DNA from: DASUTW01 sp035513995
GTDB lineage: Bacteria > Actinomycetota > UBA4738 > CALAEC01
Length of the DNA: 6,501 nt
Assembly (NCBI GenBank): GCA_035513995.1
Contig: DATKBL010000199.1
Span: forward strand, 1 to 6,501
Reading direction: 5' to 3'
The position numbers and the translations under genes are program-made. Below are positions 5,689 to 6,501 of the stretch, one piece after another. The notes below the pieces were generated by a model. That model was not told where the DNA came from. It saw nothing but the letters and a program-made list of their open reading frames with translations, and searched no databases. Positions within the stretch are counted from its first letter, which is position 1. Each line of letters starts with the position of its first letter.

Positions 5689-5773
5689 GGTCTCGACAAA
5701 GGCAAACCGTCGGAGACGACGGGACGCAAAGGTACGGGCCCCCGCCAACGGGCAGCCGGCCTGCCGAAGGACC
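5689..5773 (+). ncRNA. GEMM-I (cyclic di-GMP-I) riboswitch aptamer
   Basis: The conserved blocks of the class occur in order: ACAAAGGCAAACC (5696-5708), a hairpin with stem CCGTCG/CGACGG (5707-5712 with 5717-5722) closed by a GNRA tetraloop GAGA, then GGGACGCAAAG (5721-5731), then GGCAGCCGG with the closing TGCCGAAG (5751-5769). An inner short hairpin CCCG/CGGG (5741-5744 with 5749-5752) fits the tip of the second arm. Stem P1 pairs GGTC (5689-5692) with GACC (5770-5773). GEMM-I RNAs bind cyclic di-GMP between the two arms, the GNRA loop docking into the second arm; some natural variants bind 3',3'-cGAMP instead, so the ligand is assumed to be cyclic di-GMP but not proved. It controls the CAP gene just downstream. 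Confidence 0.9.
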
Positions 5774-5774
5774 A

Positions 5775-5818
5775 GGACACCTCACGCGGGTTCCTGGCGG
5801 GACCTCACGGAGGTGTCC
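5775..5818 (+). promoter_or_regulatory. riboswitch expression platform that can hide the CAP ribosome binding site
   Basis: GGACACCTC (5775-5783) is perfectly complementary to GAGGTGTCC (5810-5818), which contains the Shine-Dalgarno sequence GGAGGT (5809-5814) 8 bases before ATG 5823. Pairing would block translation. A rival stem, CCAGGA (5772-5777) with TCCTGG (5792-5797), uses the last two bases of P1 and the first three of the anti-Shine-Dalgarno strand, so P1, the rival stem and the blocking stem exclude each other in part. A simple reading is that ligand-stabilised P1 disfavours the rival stem and favours the blocking stem (an OFF switch at translation), but the direction is inference. 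No T-tract is present, so control by termination is unlikely. Confidence 0.7.
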
Positions 5819-5822
5819 ATCG

Positions 5823-6302
5823 ATGCCGACGTTCGCGCATCCAGGGATCAAGAGGATCCCCGTCCTGCTTCTCCTCGCTACGTTCCTGCTCTCCGGAGTA
5901 CTTCACGGCTCGGCCGACGCCGCCACGAACGCGCAGCGGGTCGAGCGAAACCTGATGAACTTCGAGCGGCGCCCCATGGAGCGTCGCACCTTCAAGCTCG
6001 AGAAGCGGCTCTCGAAGATCGCCCGGCGGCACAGTCGGGACATGGCCGCTTCCGGGACCCTCCACCACAACTCGGACCTCGTTCAGGACGTCGGGAACCG
6101 CCCGTGGAAGCGGCTCGGCGAGAACGTGGGAGTGGCGGGGTCGAGCGGAAGCGTCCAGGAGACCCTGCAGATGCTCCACGGCGCCTTCATGGACAGCGAT
6201 TCGCATCGGCGGAACATCCTCTACGGCAAGTACCGGAAGATCGGTGTGGGGATCGTTCGCGGCGACGGTCGGATGTGGGTGACGATCGTCTTCCTCGGTT
6301 GA
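5823..6302 (+). CDS. secreted CAP/SCP-domain protein under riboswitch control
   Basis: The 159-residue product has a Sec signal peptide: Lys10 and Arg11, a hydrophobic core over about 12-27, and a likely cut after Ala33 in the SADA-A context. A CAP domain (cysteine-rich secretory protein / antigen 5 / PR-1 superfamily, bacterial SCP type) fills the rest. Hallmarks are IARRHSRDMAASGTLHHNSDL (His70), LGENVG (Glu100) and AFMDSDSHRRNILYGKYRKIGVGIV (His128), ending MWVTIVFLG; these His and Glu residues form the conserved cleft of the family. No cysteines, as usual for bacterial members. Biochemical function of bacterial CAP proteins is mostly unsettled. ATG 5823 is fixed by GGAGGT 8 bases upstream, which the riboswitch can mask. 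It ends before a strong terminator, so it is the last gene of its transcript. Confidence 0.93.
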   Translation: MPTFAHPGIKRIPVLLLLATFLLSGVLHGSADAATNAQRVERNLMNFERRPMERRTFKLEKRLSKIARRHSRDMAASGTLHHNSDLVQDVGNRPWKRLGENVGVAGSSGSVQETLQMLHGAFMDSDSHRRNILYGKYRKIGVGIVRGDGRMWVTIVFLG

Positions 6303-6316
6303 GACGGTGGGAAAAG

Positions 6317-6358
6317 GCGGGAGCGCCCCGGGGCCTTGAGGCCCCGGGGCGCTCCCGC
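6317..6358. terminator. bidirectional intrinsic terminator hairpin
   Basis: A perfect 19-bp stem (6317-6335 with 6340-6358) closes a TTGA tetraloop. It stands 14 bases after the CAP stop and 17 bases from the stop of the convergent LAFTG protein. On the minus strand it is followed by CCTTTTCCC, a usable T-tract; on the plus strand by TTCCGTTCC, a weaker one. It should end transcription from both sides. Confidence 0.88.
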
Positions 6359-6375
6359 TTCCGTTCCTCGCTCGG

Positions 6376-6501
6376 CTAGCCGTCGAGCGACCCGCCCCGC
6401 CGCCTGGTCAGGACGACGAGCGGCATGCCGACCGCGATCAGCGAAAGCGCCATCAGGGCCAGCATGAGCAGCTCCGCGCCGGTGAAGGCCAGCGTGGTGC
6501 C
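6376..6501 (-). CDS. C-terminal sorting signal of an LAFTG cell-wall-anchored protein (partial)
   Basis: The minus-strand frame enters from the right edge and encodes 41 residues before a TAG stop (6376-6378). It has all three parts of a sortase signal: the motif LAFTG, a hydrophobic stretch (AELLMLALMALSLIAVGMPLVVL), and a basic tail TRRRGG. LAxTG is the motif preferred by class E sortases of high-GC actinobacteria, in contrast to LPxTG of class A; linkage of the Thr to the wall by a housekeeping class E enzyme is therefore expected. The functional part of the protein lies beyond the window, so its role cannot be stated. Its 3' end is bounded by the shared terminator. Confidence 0.85.
   Translation of the reverse strand, partial: GTTLAFTGAELLMLALMALSLIAVGMPLVVLTRRRGGSLDG

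Noticed and set aside
1..6501. Search for CRISPR arrays, insertion sequences or phage genes.
   Set aside because: No spaced direct repeats, transposase or integrase signatures, or terminal inverted repeats were seen; composition is even across the window.

Overview
The window is GC-rich throughout and its genes use almost only G or C at third codon positions. Several signs suggest a high-GC Gram-positive actinomycetote, probably from a poorly studied lineage. These are two lipoprotein signal sequences, an LAFTG-type sortase signal at the right edge, GTG starts with a TANNNT box exactly 12 to 7 bases upstream (leaderless promoters), and a COG4880-type beta-propeller lipoprotein. A finer placement cannot be supported from the sequence alone.

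Left part (1-725, plus strand): the tail of a protein that resembles translin-family proteins, a tRNA-Ala(CGC), and a small exported or membrane-attached protein of unknown function. The coding signature of that protein runs back to the 3' end of the tRNA without a usual start codon. Middle left (738-3885, minus strand): a probable regulator joining an ABM-like domain to an OmpR/PhoB-type winged helix, then a beta-propeller lipoprotein with a strong ribosome binding site, then a VOC (glyoxalase-fold) protein with a candidate leaderless promoter of its own. The regulator is divergent from a small lipoprotein (3952-4446, plus strand). The 66-base gap between them holds three GGCGAC half-sites at 9-base steps, a candidate operator.

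Right part (4478-6302, plus strand): a HAD hydrolase behind a well-formed leaderless promoter, a membrane-anchored RlpA-like double-psi beta-barrel protein, and a secreted CAP/SCP-domain protein. The CAP gene is preceded by a GEMM-I (cyclic di-GMP-I) class riboswitch. Downstream of the aptamer a perfect 9-base anti-Shine-Dalgarno element can close the CAP ribosome binding site. A 19-bp hairpin works as a terminator between CAP and the end of a convergent LAFTG cell-wall-anchored protein.

The general theme is the cell envelope: two lipoproteins, a wall-acting RlpA-like protein, a secreted CAP protein and a sortase substrate. There are two regulatory devices worth attention: the second-messenger riboswitch controlling CAP, and the ABM-winged-helix regulator with its candidate operator.
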